Below, in pieces: positions 1 through 12,078 of a DNA stretch of 64,000 bases. The stretch is taken from contig NC_089315.1 of NCBI RefSeq assembly GCF_036669915.1, positions 16,452,003 through 16,516,002 of the forward strand. The letters are read 5' to 3'. Made by a program: the position numbers and the translations under genes. Numbering within the stretch: the stretch's first letter is position 1; every line of letters begins with the position of its first letter. The DNA is from Pocillopora verrucosa. Lineage: Eukaryota; Cnidaria; Anthozoa; Scleractinia; Pocilloporidae. Under the pieces are notes generated by a model. That model had not been told where the DNA came from. It made no database searches and saw only the letters and a list, made by a program, of their open reading frames with translations.

Positions 1-30
1 GTACTGATCAGTGTCCTTTTCACTCCCTAG

Positions 31-3000
31 CCTAAGGAAGCTGAAAAGTTGTTCAACAGATATTTGCGAATGGGTAAAAGGTTTGAAGTTGACACTTTCA
101 ACAAATTGCTTCATGGTTGGGCTCAGAAAGGCAACATCATGAGCATCAAGTTTTTGTGGAATTTATTGAACACTGAAGGACTAGAACCTGACATGGGAAC
201 ATATGCTGCATTACTACATGGCTATGGAAAATATGGCAATAAAGAAGGAGTGCAAACAATTCTTGATGAAATGAAACAAAAGGTTAGCAAATGAATACAA
301 CTTGTACTTACATGTACATGTGTCTTCAGTCAAACAGTGCAATACCTGAATATGAAAGTGATCTTCGCAGTAATGAAGACTATTTAAGCAGTAGTAAAAA
401 TAAGGCCTTAAGAAAAACTTCAGGCCTGTATGGGATAAATTGTTTTAGGCTTTTGTTTTTACAATTACTGTTTATAAGTAGTGTTCATAACTGCAAAGAT
501 CACTTTCATCTTCATTTCTTAAAAACCACAGTTCACATATATGATTTCATGTATTCACATTCGTTAGTACGATACCTGTGCATTACTTTTTATAGGTGTT
601 AGCCTATTAACTCACATGAATTACCAAGACAGAATTTCTTCGCAACAATAATACAATATCAAACAGACATGTGAGGAGAATAAAGAAAAATATCAGTGAG
701 AGGATTATCAATTGATCCAATACCAAAATCTGTGAAGTAACAACATGAGATCTTGGAAATGGAAGGGTTAATAGCACTGTTCACTTGCATGTACATTTGT
801 AGGAATTTGGTCATGACAATTCTATAATACTTATGTAAATTTGAAAAGGAAGATTGCATTTTGGCACCTAATTCCCATCCAGTTTTTTTTATTTATTTAT
901 TTATTTTTTTGGATTGAAGATACATGGAAAATTTTGAATCGTTTTACTTTGCAGGGTTTTTTTTGTGCAGGAACTTCTCTGGAATAAGAATTACTCAAAA
1001 CATCTGTAAAAATTAGTACTTACCAAATACTTGTGCTACAGTGCATGGTATTTTGGAGGGTTCAAGAGGTTGTTTCTTCATAATGTTATGTTATTTGTGT
1101 TTCTCTGCTTTTAAACACCAATTTCAATTATGATAGATGACAACAAAAGCTGGGCTGTGGGGTTGATTGCTTGGGATTGATTTATTACTAGCATTTGTGA
1201 CTTAGATACTTTGTGTTGTCCACAGGAATTTGATGTCAACAATATATTCATAAAATGCTGCCTGACAGAACCTCAGGCCAAGGGAGTTTCTAATGCAATA
1301 AAACTTGTGGATCCTCACTTCCAACCAGTTGTTAAGGAAGCACATAATCAGATCAGATACCCATCTCTGTTAAAATTGTGGTATTCTGACAGGGACAACT
1401 TGGATATTAAACTGAAAAGTGTCCCTGGTAAACTTGAAAGAGAACTAGATGAATCCAGACTTCAAGAGCTCTTTGAGGAACAAATATCGAGGGAACTTTC
1501 AGGATTCACACCAATCATGTCAATTGAAGATAACAAGGAACAGAATACAGAAAACCAGAGGCTGAAGGAAATGTTCTTGGACTGTCGTAGCAAGTGGAAG
1601 GAAGCCCTCATCAAGACCTTTGACAATGAAATGTACAAAACCAGATACTCAAGAGGTGTGAGGATTTTAACATCCATTCAATATTTTTTTGTTCGCTGTT
1701 CTGTGATATACAATTTTCTAAACTTACATCCCACATGATGAACTTATTCCTACAAGAGCTAATTCATGTGTAGAGAGCATTTTGCAGTTGTTGTAGATGA
1801 AGAGAAAAACTTGTTCATTTGTAAAGTTGCTCTGAAAAGCCAATATCCATTTCACCCATACTGTTAGCTGTTTTCAAACATTTGGTTTCATATGCTGGGA
1901 AAATATTTGAAGGGCAATCATCACAACAGTCTTCATTTAGCTTGAAATTTATCCTGGAAATCTATCCCTGAACAATGTCTGTTGCAGGAGGCTCACAGTG
2001 TTCCTTGAGGTTCACCCACAGAAAACTGTTTGCTTCTCAAAACATGCAATGTCCAAATGCCATACATATATTTAGATGAGAGCATACATGTACTTTCAGG
2101 CAGTTGTTTGTAAACTATTTAGCTAAATTATTATATTTCATGCTTTTTTTGTGATCAAATTATATGTGAGACTTACGGACTGCTCTACAGCTGCTGACTT
2201 AATCAACACAATCTTCTTTACTCCCCCTTCTACTCTATACTGAGATGAGAAAAGCTAAATTAGTAATCCCATAAGTGACATTTTTCTTTATTCTCGTCAC
2301 TCGTCTGCATGATATTGTTTAGATGTAGTAAGGAGAAATTCTGTCTTGATCACTCATGGGAGTTTAAGGGTTAAGCATTTACTCTAGCATTCTAGGTACT
2401 TGTACATACTTGTAGACAATTGGTTTTAACAAGATTCATTATTTTTCCACAGGAAATCGCATACCTCCAAAGCATGCTTCATTCTTCCAAGTCTTTGAAC
2501 CTGATGAGCTTGCAGACATCATTTTGGACACCATTGTGTTTTATGTCAAAGGGCGCATTGAAGGGGTGCCTTTGTATGGTATCAGTGGAGAATTAGGTTC
2601 AGTGCTCAATACAAAATACATTGTGAAACACAGAGTGCAGTCAGGGATGTTAGACAAGGTACATTGAACTGATTTACTTAGTATGTCAGGGGAATGGCCA
2701 GCCTATGGACCTCTAAGCCCAGGCCAAAAATTTTTTACCTCCTGCTTAACTTTTAGAATGTGAGTCTTGCAAGGTATGAAACAAAAAATTGAACTTTCTT
2801 AGGGTACAGGCCTACGTGTGCAACAAGGGGAGAAGCTGGCTATGCCCCTGTATGAGTTAATCATACTTACAATACTCAATCAAATATGAGAGTTCAAGCC
2901 CTCTAGCAAAATACAGTTAATCATTTGTTTATGATTCCCAAGCTGTTATGCAGAATTCCCTGGTCAAATTTTGATGCCTTGGCTTTTTTTAATTCAGATT

Positions 3001-6000
3001 TCAGAGTAGACCCATGATAGTATGGAATCTACAGTGTATTTGTTAGGAAGCACTTTCTCCTATTTCTTGACACCATAATCTCGCTTCTAAATTCTGTGAT
3101 AATCAGTACTAAATAATTGCAAAAAATTAGGGGATTTTGAAAACAAGAAGTGTTTCACAAAGGTGCAGGCTGGCTTGTTTTGTCTGGTGAAGTTTTCAAG
3201 AGAAGCTGAGTAGCATGAAATGTTTAGGTTTTTTTTAATGTGCTATTTTAATCTTCAGATGAAAGCCATATATCTTGACTATTTCTCATATTTAATGGAT
3301 GAAAAAGTTATGGCAACAAAGATGGCACGTGAGTTTTGGGATGAGATGGATGATATGTTACCACTTGGAGGATCATTGGAACAGGATGTTCCAAACTGGC
3401 CTTGGGCAGCAAAAGTTGTGGTATGTACATGAAACACAATTCTTTAAGCTTTAGAGGAATTGATTCAATCAGTGTTTCTAAACACTGATGGCATTATTAT
3501 CATAAGTAACTACGTTTAGGAGTAGCTGAACGCTCTATCATTGGAGAGTTTCTCTACAATGAATTTCAGTCAGTGGCAAAAGTATCCTCTGGCTGGTCAG
3601 TGAGATACATTCCTTGACAAAGTCCTTTGATTTAAGGAGTTCTTGTTCAAACTCAACCCTTTAACTCCCAATATTTCATTAGTAGTTCTCCTTAGTTAGT
3701 GTCTGCCATACAGTCCTCATGATGTTTGTTTGGAGAATTTGGTATTGGATCAACTTATATTCCCTTAATTTATATTTTTCTTTATTCTCATCACTTGTCT
3801 GCTTGATATTGTATTGATATTGTATGGAAAAATTCTGTCTTGGTTACTCATGGGAGTTAAAGGGTTTAAGTGCCTCCTTCCCCACTTTGAACCTGAGTGG
3901 CATATAACCCTTTACACCTTAACATCATTGTCCATTTTCTCCATACTCTACTCTATACATTTCCTTTGTTACTGACAAGGAGAATTTGTTGAACAATCAA
4001 AGCTTTGTAGGCTGGGAATCATTTCCTGTATTCTCATGATCTTAATGAATGCTTCAGCAGTATTACTGTAAGGAGAAATTAGATGCTGGTGACTCTTAGG
4101 GTTGAGTATTAGATGCTATTTTCTAAGTTATTATCAATTATCAATTAATAACAACATGAAAATATTGCATACTTCCTCAGTTTGGCTGTTCACTGGTAGA
4201 ATGCTTCCTCAAGACAGCGCAAATCAATGTAAATCTCTTCAACAATGGTCCTGAGAAGATGCTTCCAGCTTTTTATCACACGTATGAATTTAAAATGGAC
4301 AAGAGGTATGGAGTGTTGAAACCTCATCCAATAGTTTGCAAATTGTTCAAGGGGTACCTGGCGAAGCAGGGGGAGATTTCCATGGAAACAACCTCAGTGC
4401 CAATGTTGGTGCCACCTCGGCCTTGGCGTGCTACCAAGGATGGGGCTTACCTCATTTTACCAGGTTTGAAAAATATTTGAGATATTCCTAAACATTATGA
4501 TTTTATCAATTCATTCGTCAAAAATTGCCATGTTAGTGACTCTTATGACCATCCCTTTTAAGTACATTGAAAACATTTTAAATAAGTAGATATTCAGATA
4601 TATAGGTGGAGCATATCGTGACATCCCGATTAACGGCTGCGAGGAGGCTATTCATCGATCAGTCTAAGTCTATCCCAGTCTCCTTCACAACCGTTGTTTG
4701 GTCTCGTCACGCAACCGCTCTCTTTCACACCTGGAAGAGAACGCGTTGCGTAACAAGACTAAACAACGGCTCTGAAGGAGACAAAGTCAGTCTATTCCCA
4801 AAGTTGATTTGTCTGTTTGAGGATAATGATAAAAAAACCAATTATTTGTTGTGGTTTTTTCACAGTTGAGCTCATTCGCAGCACCGGCGATGAAGATGGT
4901 CAATATGACAAACTTCTGGAAGAAAAGACAAACAAAGAGGATTTGGTGGCCATATTTGACTCGCTGAATTTTCTTGGAGGATGTGCATGGAGAACAAACA
5001 AACGAATCTTAGATCTTGCCATCCACATGTTCAACAACGGCGGAAACGAGGACTTAGCAGTGCCAGGGCCTGTTATTCAACCGGAAGTGGATTCCATATC
5101 ATCCAAGTGAGTGTTAGTTCATGGCCAGGTTGTTCAAAATATGGTCGAGTTAACCTTGGCTTAGAGTAAATTTAAGTTTGGTTTGTAGATTTTGGTTAAC
5201 TTTGAAGAAAAGTTTACTGTTGACATGGTTTTTAACTTTCTTCAGTTTTTTCAGCAATGAAACCTTGAAAACTTTTAGAAAAAAAATAGACCCTTTTGTG
5301 CAAGAGTCGCGTACATAATGCGATAATCTCTCTAGAGAGTCAATTATTTCCAGTTGTTGATGTTGAATTAAATATATAAAATACTGTAAACTGGTTTCCG
5401 GATTTTGAAAAAGTATAAAAAACGAAACTCCTAATTAAGTTCTGTTAGAGGCTTTCCATCATTTCCTTTCATTTCACCCTTTGCTGGGTGAAATGTTTAC
5501 TTGCAGGTTGGATGAACTTTTGTCTAAGTGGAACCATACTAGAAATTTTCATTGAATTATGAGATATTTGTAAATAGGTTTTATTAATTCAATACATCGT
5601 ACCTCTCACAGTCTGTATCATTCATTCCTCAGGACAGACGATTTACAAGAGAAAAACAAATTGGTACGTGAGAGGAGATTAGCCAAGAAGGTGGCTCGTG
5701 AACAGTATTCTCTGCGCATGTCCGCGCTGTATAAACTTTCTGTCGCAAATCATTTTCGTGATCACGTGTTCTGGCTGCCAATCAATCTGGATTTTCGAGG
5801 AAGAGTGTATCCCATTCCCCCACATTGTGCGCATGTCGGTGAGTACTGATTCTGCTTTTGTACGTTACGAAATACATTTGGGTCATTTTCTGCATCGCAT
5901 ACTTTACTTGTGGGTTCGAAACGCATCAGGTTTCACTCGTCCATTGGAAAAGTACTTTTAACCCTTAAATCTAAGACAGACTGGCTTCTAATTTCTGCTT

Positions 6001-9000
6001 ACCATATCATCCCTGAATCAAACCATTTGACGAAGCTGTTGAATGTTTCACAAATTCTCCTTTTCAGCACCTTAGGAAATGTATAAAGAATAGTATAGAG
6101 AATATGATTACTGATGTAAGGTGTAAAGGTTAAACTGAATAAGATAGACGGTGAATTTTTTCCTCCGCATCAATAATTTCGAACAATCTCTGTGTCTGGT
6201 ATCAAGGCTTTGATACCAGATTTTATTGATACGATTATTTTTCTTCTTATCATTTCGTTTGTGGGCGTTTTCCTTCTTAACCTCAATTTTATTAACTTTG
6301 TCTCTGTTAAGGGGATGACTTAAGCAGAGGAATGCTTCAGTTCGCTAAAGGAGTTCCTCTGGGAGAGAAGGGCCTGGACTGGCTCAAAATACATTTAGTG
6401 ACGTTGCACGGTGCCAAGAAGAAATCATCTTTGCAAGAACGTTTGGATTACGCCAATGAGATCATGGATGATATAGTGGATTCTGCTGAAAACCCTCTGA
6501 TGGTAAATACACCAAGAGCAGAGAAGAATTCTGATTGGTTATCGAGAGTGAAAGTTAACCTATCAGCTGTAACGGACGTTGATAAAGAAGCTGTCGTCTC
6601 GAAATTCAATGAGCTTTTAGGATCTGATGGCAAATTCTCTACAACTTTAAGTGATGTATATTTTCCTGAAAAATGATAATGAGAGCGAATTTCAATAAGT
6701 GCTCATAATAATCCAGGATTACATTGGTTTTGTTTTATTTTTACTTTTGCTTATTGTTTGGTTCTATGAAAGCCGAGAAGAACTTAGAGGGTTCTCTCCA
6801 CTTTAGCGAGAGTTGACACTGATGTTCAGATAAGGCATTTTTTCATATCTGTGCCCTTGGTGGTAACGTTCCTTTCCCGTTACAGGGTCGAGGCTGGTGG
6901 AAGACAGCGGACGATCCGTGGCAAACGCTGGCCACTTGCATGGAGATCGTAGACGCTATGCGGTCCCCAGACCCCGCGCAGTATATTTCCCATCAGCCAG
7001 TTCACCAGGATGGCTCGTGCAATGGTTTGCAGCACTACGCTGCCCTGGGCCATGATAGTTATGGCGCAAAGCAAGTCAATCTGATGCCTGCTGATCGACC
7101 TCAAGATGTTTACGAGGAGGTATTTTAAAACAAACCGTTCTTTCGCCAACTAAGATTGTTTTAAACCTTTCACTCCATAGATCTCATCAGTAATTCTCCT
7201 TACTGTCTGCTATAAAATTCTCGTGATGTTACTTCGGAGAATTTGGTATTGGATGAACTAATAACCCCATAAGTGATATTTTTGTCTCTATTCTCAGTAC
7301 TTATGAGTAGAAATTCCGTCCAGATGTCATGGGAGTAAAACGGTTAAAACTACCTTTAACATTAATCGCGTTAAGTCTTAACAGAAGCTTATAAATAATA
7401 TGTGAAGGCAGTCATGTGTCTGTGGATGGACATTAGGGACCGCAACGCCAGAAAAGACGTCCATTCAAAAATGAATTTAAATTTATAGTTCGAGTTTCGT
7501 AAATGGCTGACTGTTTACCGTCTCGAACGGCGCCACACCTCAACTTCAGTTTAACGTATGTGAACAGCGTTGAAATCCATTTAGAAACTTGAATAATTTG
7601 CCGTTTGGCTTACCGTACACAGAGCACGGAAACTGTGTTGATTTCTTGTTGTTGTGGTAACGAGTACGGCTTAGAAATGTACAAAATTCTAAAGTACACC
7701 TGCTTAGCTATTCCTCTACTAATTTGATCCTTTGTATTACCACGTCTTCCTTTCCATTGCCGTCTTGGGTTGCTTAAGGTGCGTACTCACTGAGCCTCGC
7801 ATTAAGGCTGTTAGCATATTACGGTGAACGCTCGCCAATAACCAATTTGGCTCAGGTTGTTTTTCCGAACTTAGCGTCCTTTATTAGTTCAATTTTTTTT
7901 TTCATTCTCGTTTTAAATGGTTCCTCTCAAGGTTCTCTAGATTCTCTCTCTCAGACTCTTCCTATGACTGATCATACACTATGGTTTTCTTCTTGGGCAC
8001 TCCATATAAATTATTCATTTCAACTTAAATTGAAGCATTGGTTTGTGAGTTTAGGAACTTGATATGTGTAGAACAGACTAAATGCCCTAAACTGCACAAC
8101 ATGTGTTCTATTACTTGTTTTCTCTCCTGTAGGTAGCAAAACTTGTCGAAGCAACTCGAGCACGTGACGCTGCCGACGGTAACGAAATTGCTAAGGACCT
8201 GGAAGGAAAAGTCACGCGCAAAGTGGTTAAACAAACAGTGATGACCATCGTTTACGGCGTCACTTTCGTCGGCGGCCGACTACAGATCGAGAGACAATTG
8301 CGAGACTTAGATATGGACCCGAAGCTGGTTTTTAAATGTTCTCATTACCTGGTGAACAAGGTTTTTGCCAGCATCGGAGAGATGTTTACAGCAGCAAGTG
8401 CCATTCAGGTTGGTTTTGTTTTAGAGATACTTGGTGAACACTACGCGAATTGAAAAGTGATTTTGTTTTCCCCAGCCTTGGCGTGAGATGCAGAACTCAG
8501 AGAACAGTGATTTATCGTTTTTTTACCATTTTTTCCCATTTTGTGCCATTTTTACCGTTTTTGATAAATATTTTTCCAAACTAAGTCCAGTGCCATACGA
8601 AGAAACATTTCGTGAGGATTGCAAACATTCTTGGGCTGTTACTGCATTAACTGAGCTGCGTTGTAATGATCATGAAAGGTAAAGGACTCTTAGTTGGTCT
8701 CAGGTTGGCAAAAAATAGATGAGACCACATCCTGAGACTTACTTAACCCCATGATGTCTCCCACGAGTGACCAAGACTGAATTTCTCCCAACTGTATCAA
8801 TACAATACCAAGCAGTCCAGTCATGAGAATAAAGAAGAGTATCAATTTGGGGATTATTAGTTGATCCAACGACGAATTCTCATAACTAACATAAGAATTT
8901 TAAGGCAGACAGTAAGGAGAATTACTAATGAGATCTTGGGAGTTAAAGGCTTAAACAGTGTCGATTTAAATCTACTTCATGTGTCCTTAATTTAACCCAG

Positions 9001-11450
9001 GGAATAGAGACACTTTCTAGTAAGCTTTTAGGTTTTTATAATTTTATTTTATGTTTTTATGCTAATTACAAGTTAATTCTTTTTCTTGCAGAACTGGTTT
9101 GCTTCATCAGCCACACAAATCGCCTTAGTTGGTCACTATGTAGACTGGTACACTCCCCTGGGACTGTATGTCAGACAACCTTACTGCAAAAAGCCTGTTA
9201 GACACTCCATAAAAACTAATCTTCAGTGGTTGCTGCTAAAAGTGAAAGGGCTTCCTGATATTCCGCCCGACTCGCGGAAACAGCGCGGGGCCTTCCCGCC
9301 AAATTTCGTTCATTCCCTAGACTCCACGCACATGATGCTTACCGCGCTGTATTGTCAGCGGTCTGGGTCGACTTTCGCGTCTGTGCATGACAGCTTCTGG
9401 ACCCATGCGGCCAACGTGGGTGTCATGAATCGAGTAAGTTAAACGGAGATAAGGTGACAGCCAAGCAGAGACCTTATTTAGGGGAATCTCAGAATATAAT
9501 CTTTGCGGGAATAGTACTTGCGCATCAATCTCTGTTACAGCTATAAAGTATACTCATTAAATGCGCATGTTAGAACTGCCTGAACATGCAAGCATAGAGC
9601 ACCACATGTCTTCGGAATGGTAATCTTAGGTCACAAATGCTGCTCGCAAAGGACTAAAATTTTCTAGAGGTTACCCAGATGAACGGGCTCTTTTATTTGT
9701 TGGGTTGGATTTGAAGGCATTGCAAAACTCTCACTGCTCTCGAGGAGGAGGAGTAGATTTTAATGAACTTATTTATAAATAGGGTTGCTTACTGTGCATG
9801 CTAGTCCTATGTAGTTCCTTTTGAGCAAGTTCTGTAAGTTCTATTCTGTTGTACCTGCATTGGCTTCTTTTTTTAAGGAGATTTTACATCGGAGGAGTTT
9901 ATCTAAAAATGTTTGGATACGTCGGTTTGTCATCTGCTTTGAGACAAAGAATGTACTCTCTTAAAATTGTTGTATATTCTTAATTTAGTTAATTTATTGG
10001 TATTCATATTTGTTGTTTTTTTTTACTGACTGGCTGCCCTAGGGAAAGATTGACTGGCTGACAAACAGACCGACTGAGCGAAAGAATGACCGACCGAATA
10101 ACTGACTGACTGATTGACTGCCGGAGGGAAATAATGACTGACTGATGACTGAGTGAATGAATGACTGGCTGACTAACCTAGTGATTGAGTGAAAGAATGA
10201 CTGACTGCCTGTCGACTGACGGAGTGAAAGAATGACTGCCTGACTGTCGACTGACGGAGTGAAAGAATGACTGGCTGACTGTCGACTGACGGAGTGAAAG
10301 AATGACTGGCTGACTGTCTGACCAACTAACTGAATGAGTGAAAGAATGACTAGCTGACTGACTTACTGTCAGACTGGCTGACTAACTGACTGAGTGAAAG
10401 ATGACTGGCGGACAACCAGACTGATTTATTAATAAACCGACAGATTGATTGATTGACTAACTGATAATTGTTTTGCCATTTTCAGATTTGCCGCGAGCAG
10501 TTTGTCACACTCCACAGGGAACCCATTCTTGAGGAACTTCAAAACCACTTCGAGAAGAATTATGCTAATTTGAAGTAAGATAATTGTTTCTCGTTACGTC
10601 TCTTACTCTGCAGTATCTTATCAATCCAAGGTTACAGCCTGAAGAACTGCTTTAACCCGTTGTGTTCGTGGCTGTCTTGTCGTTGCTTAGCTGAACATGT
10701 AACATTGAGACTAGACTACGATTTTTCCCTTCTTTTCGGCGAAGTCCATCGCACGGGTCCAAAAAATTCAGGGAAAAAGATCGATGTTTGCGCGTCGCGC
10801 AGAACTCTTTGTATTAGACGCACTAACATCAACTCTTTTTTTGACTTCCGAAAAGGAAGGACTGTTCGCAGTTGGGACAGGAATTGTTTTGTTTTATTTT
10901 ATTTTGACGCTTAATTAACAAGACACTTTTGTTACAGGCTTAATCGTCCGTTGAAATCGAAAAACTCAAAAGTGGAAAGAACGCGCGTATCATTTGATGG
11001 ACGACCTGAACTTGGTAAGTTTTTGAACGGCGTCACAGAAGTTATCCTGATACAAGTGCAAATGAGCATTCTGGAGATGATTTTTTTCTTAGTTTTATTG
11101 TACACCATCACGATTCTTCAATAGACTTTAACATTGGCGATTATCATCGCGACTCTTTTTCAAGAGAAGGTGTCTCTTTGGGCCACCCGCGCCTTTTTTT
11201 TTTTAACCTGGGGGGAGAGGAAGGGGGTTATTTTTTCCTTACACTAATTTTTTGTATGTACCTCACCCTATCCTTGCTCCTGCCGAAAATTTTCTGATGG
11301 CCTTACAGCTAGAGTGATATCATTAAAAGAGAGCTTTTCTCTCTGCTTTAAAAATGACTGATCTAGTTGTAATTCTTTTCTATTTTTCACGATCTTTCAG
11401 GTGATTTTGACATCAACGAAGTCCTGCACTCCACGTACTTTTTCTGTTGA
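31..11450 (+). CDS. POLRMT: Mitochondrial DNA-directed RNA polymerase, C-terminal 1012 residues (5' end outside window)
   Basis: Single-subunit, T7-like polymerase that transcribes mitochondrial DNA and primes its replication in the matrix. Exons: 31-282, 1226-1655, 2453-2658, 3259-3420, 4181-4463, 4866-5106, 5633-5838, 6312-6502, 6886-7119, 8133-8408, 9092-9433, 10486-10574, 10938-11014, 11401-11450. All have GT/AG borders and matching phases, summing to 3039 nt with no internal stop. The first exon is PPR-like (EPDMGTYAALLHGYGKYG). Family signatures follow in order: MLVPPRPW near 4405, NLDFRGRVYPIPP near 5785, the palm motif HQDGSCNGLQHYAALG with its catalytic Asp near 7009, the fingers helix KVVKQTVMTIVYG near 8225, and the second catalytic Asp in SVHDSFWTHA near 9385. 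It ends in the typical STYFFC. AATAAA occurs at 11759 and about 12074. The N-terminus lies upstream of the window. No lesion seen. Confidence 0.97.
655..775. repeat. Fragment of the AACCCTTTAACTCCCA inverted-repeat family
   Basis: In POLRMT intron 1. It shares the internal block 'gagaataaag...ttgatccaata' and the end 'gatcttggaaatggaagggtta' with full copies at 3655 and 8745, but the other terminus is missing. Confidence 0.5.
2230..2375. repeat. Truncated copy of the AACCCTTTAACTCCCA family
   Basis: In POLRMT intron 2. It keeps the 'cccataagtgacattttt', 'tctttattctcgtcac' and 'catgggagtttaagggtt' blocks of the family and lacks the left terminus. Confidence 0.55.
3655..3867. mobile_element. 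MITE-like element, AACCCTTTAACTCCCA termini
   Basis: About 213 bp in POLRMT intron 4, bounded by the inverted termini aaccctttaactccca and tgggagttaaagggtt (perfect 16-bp complement). It is non-coding. Related copies at 7163, 8745, 22370 and 45668 show that it is dispersed. The superfamily is not assigned and no clear target duplication was resolved. Confidence 0.75.
3907..4112. repeat. Second MITE-like repeat (AACCCTTTACACCTTA type)
   Basis: Directly follows the element at 3655. It begins aaccctttacaccttaac and ends near 'gactcttagggtt'. A related copy in the opposite orientation lies at 5949-6133, ending 'taaggtgtaaaggttaa'. Short, non-coding and dispersed. Confidence 0.5.
5949..6133. repeat. 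Reverse-oriented copy of the AACCCTTTACACCTTA type repeat
   Basis: In POLRMT intron 7. The right end 'gatgtaaggtgtaaaggtt' is the complement of the left terminus at 3907, and the interior block with 'ttcacaaattctcctt' corresponds to 'aaggagaatttgttgaaca' near 3980. Confidence 0.5.
7163..7345. mobile_element. MITE-like element, AACCCTTTAACTCCCA family
   Basis: In POLRMT intron 9. Termini are diverged ('aaacctttcactccat' and 'atgggagtaaaacggtt'), but the interior ('gtaattctccttactgtctgc', 'ggagaatttggtattggat') matches the copy at 3655 closely. Confidence 0.65.
8745..8952. mobile_element. MITE-like element, AACCCTTTAACTCCCA family, reverse orientation
   Basis: In POLRMT intron 10. The interior is the reverse complement of the copy at 3655 ('ttgatccaacgacgaattct', 'cagacagtaaggagaatta') and it ends 'ttgggagttaaaggctt'. 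Confidence 0.65.
10027..10460. repeat. TGAC/GACTG minisatellite tract in POLRMT intron 11
   Basis: Degenerate tetranucleotide tract (tgactgactga) with a higher-order unit. The phrase 'ctgactgtcgactgacggagtgaaagaatga' recurs with small changes between about 10200 and 10300, and 'gagtgaaagaatgactg' occurs at least five times. It stops about 25 bp before the next POLRMT acceptor at 10484. It is non-coding. Confidence 0.85.
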
Positions 11451-12066
11451 TCAGCAAAAGAATTGAAGGACTCGATCAATCAATGAGATAATGAAGAATC
11501 AGTTTGTCTCATGAAAGGATCAGCCCTATGTGGGTTTATTTGAAATCAATCGACACTTTAGGATATTACGTAACGAACACATTCGGAAGAGAAAGGCTTC
11601 GTCATCAGTCTATGTGAAGAAAACGCCATCTCTTGGTCTTATGACGCTTATTTATGTTTGCTCTTGGGCACAGTAAATGAACAATATCACCATGGAAACC
11701 ATGATAATTCCTTTTCTCAAGTAATTTTGCATGGCCCAAGTACTTCAACGCCAAAAAAAATAAAAATTTTAATTTTTTATTCGTTACAAAGAAATGAACA
11801 TTTTGTTCATTTCTTGTCCTGTATTTAATTTCTATACAAGCGAACTTTTCTGAGTGACGAACAGATATATTATCATATTCTTCATGTAACTGCCACGACG
11901 GTAAATCACCTGAGTTTGAAAGTGGTGCGCACGCATTCTATCCAAGTTTCTTGTTTTGAGAAGGCGAGTTCCGTTGAAGGGAAGAGTCTTTCTCTCTCCC
12001 CCCCCCCTCCTTTCTCACAACACCCCTTCCACTTCCATTGTTACTCTCTTACCAAACTGTAGGGTT
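11451..12066 (+). other. Probable POLRMT 3' UTR and downstream flank
   Basis: No open frame of note. AATAAA at 11759-11764 and the AATAAA near 12074 are plausible poly(A) signals for POLRMT. A pyrimidine tract lies at about 11990-12013. Nothing else recognised. Confidence 0.4.
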
Positions 12067-12078
12067 TCTCAGCAATAA

